Source: Clostridia bacterium UC5.1-1D10
Lineage (GTDB): Bacteria > Bacillota > Clostridia > Lachnospirales > Anaerotignaceae
Direction of reading: 5' to 3'
Assembly: GCA_001304995.1 (NCBI GenBank)
Contig: BBZU01000001.1
Location: forward strand, 124,001-188,000
Length of the DNA: 64,000 nt
Made by a program: the position numbers and the translations under genes. The notes beneath the pieces are model-generated. The model had not been told where the DNA came from. It was given only the letters and a program-made list of their open reading frames with translations, and searched no databases. Positions 63,480 to 64,000 of the stretch are shown here, piece after piece (position 1 is the first letter of the stretch; the number at the start of each line of letters is the position of its first letter).

Positions 63480-64000
63480 TTATTTTGTTACATCTTTGGG
63501 AATGGTGAAGGATACGGTACCCATGTAACCGGGTGCCACTTCGTATTCACCGAATACGATGACCAGTTCACCGGCTTCGTTCAGATAGAAGTTTTCATCC
63601 CCTGTCAGACCTGTGAAGCCGCCGGGCTCTCCTTCTGTGAAGTAAACTTTGCCTTCATCTTCAGCCATCTGTGCTGCCATCTGGTCTTTGATGTTCTGGC
63701 TCACAGCTTCCAGTTTTTCAGGGCTGTTCAGGAAATCTTTCAAAGATACGGTTTGACCTGTGGCTTTGTCCACAGTAAAGATTTTGACGAATTCAGCGCC
63801 GCTTGCCATGGTTTCCACAGTGTTGATGCGGATGCTCACATATTTGTCGTTGTCGGAAACCACTTCATAACTGGATTCCAGTGCGTAGTGGCCTTCTTCC
63901 TGACCCAGCTGGGCAACGACTTCTTTTTCATAACGGGAAATCAGTTCTTTTGCGTAAGCGTCCATGTCCGCGTTGGCTGCCACGTTGCCGTCGATCTGAG
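63480..64000 (-). CDS. RsiV/DUF3298-type extracytoplasmic protein, 5' end beyond window
   Basis: 173 codons of a protein that continues past the right edge. The C-terminal domain matches DUF3298: YVSIRINTVETMASGAE, DKATGQTVSLKDFLN, FYLNEAGELVIVFGEYEVAPG, then TVSFTIPKD. These domains occur in anti-sigma factor RsiV and in secreted proteins of Firmicutes. The upstream frame (QIDGNVAANADMDAYAKEL) is open to the window end, so GTG or ATG codons near 63983 are probably internal. The N-terminal anchor or stalk is not visible. Confidence 0.78.
   Translation of the reverse strand, partial: QIDGNVAANADMDAYAKELISRYEKEVVAQLGQEEGHYALESSYEVVSDNDKYVSIRINTVETMASGAEFVKIFTVDKATGQTVSLKDFLNSPEKLEAVSQNIKDQMAAQMAEDEGKVYFTEGEPGGFTGLTGDENFYLNEAGELVIVFGEYEVAPGYMGTVSFTIPKDVTK

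Overview
The window looks like a low-to-mid GC, anaerobic, spore-forming Clostridia chromosome, most likely Lachnospirales; an Anaerotignum-like relative is a guess. The sporulation genes spoIIID and spoIIP, a CIRCE-controlled Hsp20, anaerobic oxygen and superoxide defence (superoxide reductase, class-F flavodiiron fusion, rubrerythrin) and Gram-positive-style ribosome binding sites support this. No phage, transposase, CRISPR array or rRNA was seen. The sequence carries about 18 single-base indels, mostly in homopolymers, which split 17 otherwise good genes including gyrB and gyrA. I read these as sequencing errors and give each gene as one reconstructed CDS with the break stated.

Layout. 0-10 kb: gyrB (5' cut by the window) and gyrA, a zinc-ribbon/TPM membrane pair, a small membrane protein, a CapA lipoprotein, a FadR-type regulator, tRNA-Thr/Tyr/fMet, and a CAT-like acetyltransferase. 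10-20 kb (mainly minus strand): metallo-beta-lactamase/patatin pair, a MarR-adaptor-RND efflux operon, a copper-amine-oxidase-N-domain secreted protein, a C_GCAxxG_C_C redox protein, a PfkB kinase and a DUF4177 protein. 20-25 kb: a LysR regulator divergent from an operon of a siroheme/4Fe-4S reductase plus an iron-type ABC transporter, then a Nudix hydrolase. 25-34 kb: an unknown gene, two tandem cstA paralogues, an arginase-fold protein, Hsp20, a glyoxalase, a GH26-like secreted glycosidase and spoIIID. 34-43 kb: Crp/Fnr regulator, superoxide reductase, flavodiiron fusion, MATE-MarR pair, Maf, MFS exporter and rubrerythrin. 43-49 kb: the argCJBDF operon. 49-56 kb: asnS, msrAB, a nitrilase-family amidase and two tandem aminotransferases. 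56-64 kb: a cupin regulator with potABCD, an unknown small gene, spoIIP and a partial RsiV-like protein.

Themes. Several local circuits can be read from DNA: a perfect 7-1-7 Fur/PerR-family box at rubrerythrin, CIRCE over the hsp20 promoter, paired palindromes at two MarR promoters, and a likely ARG box at argC. Redox defence genes cluster at 34-38 kb and recur at 43 kb (rubrerythrin) and 51 kb (msrAB).

The most unusual signal is a family of seven structured intergenic repeats of up to about 175 bp, all in one orientation. Most sit 19-36 bp beyond the stop codon of a leftward gene. They have fixed ends, imperfect terminal inverted repeats, internally deleted copies and compensatory changes in the stems. 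A second, different structured intergenic element lies at 63.2-63.4 kb. The PotA ATPase also carries two Ig-like repeats inserted in its C-terminal regulatory domain.
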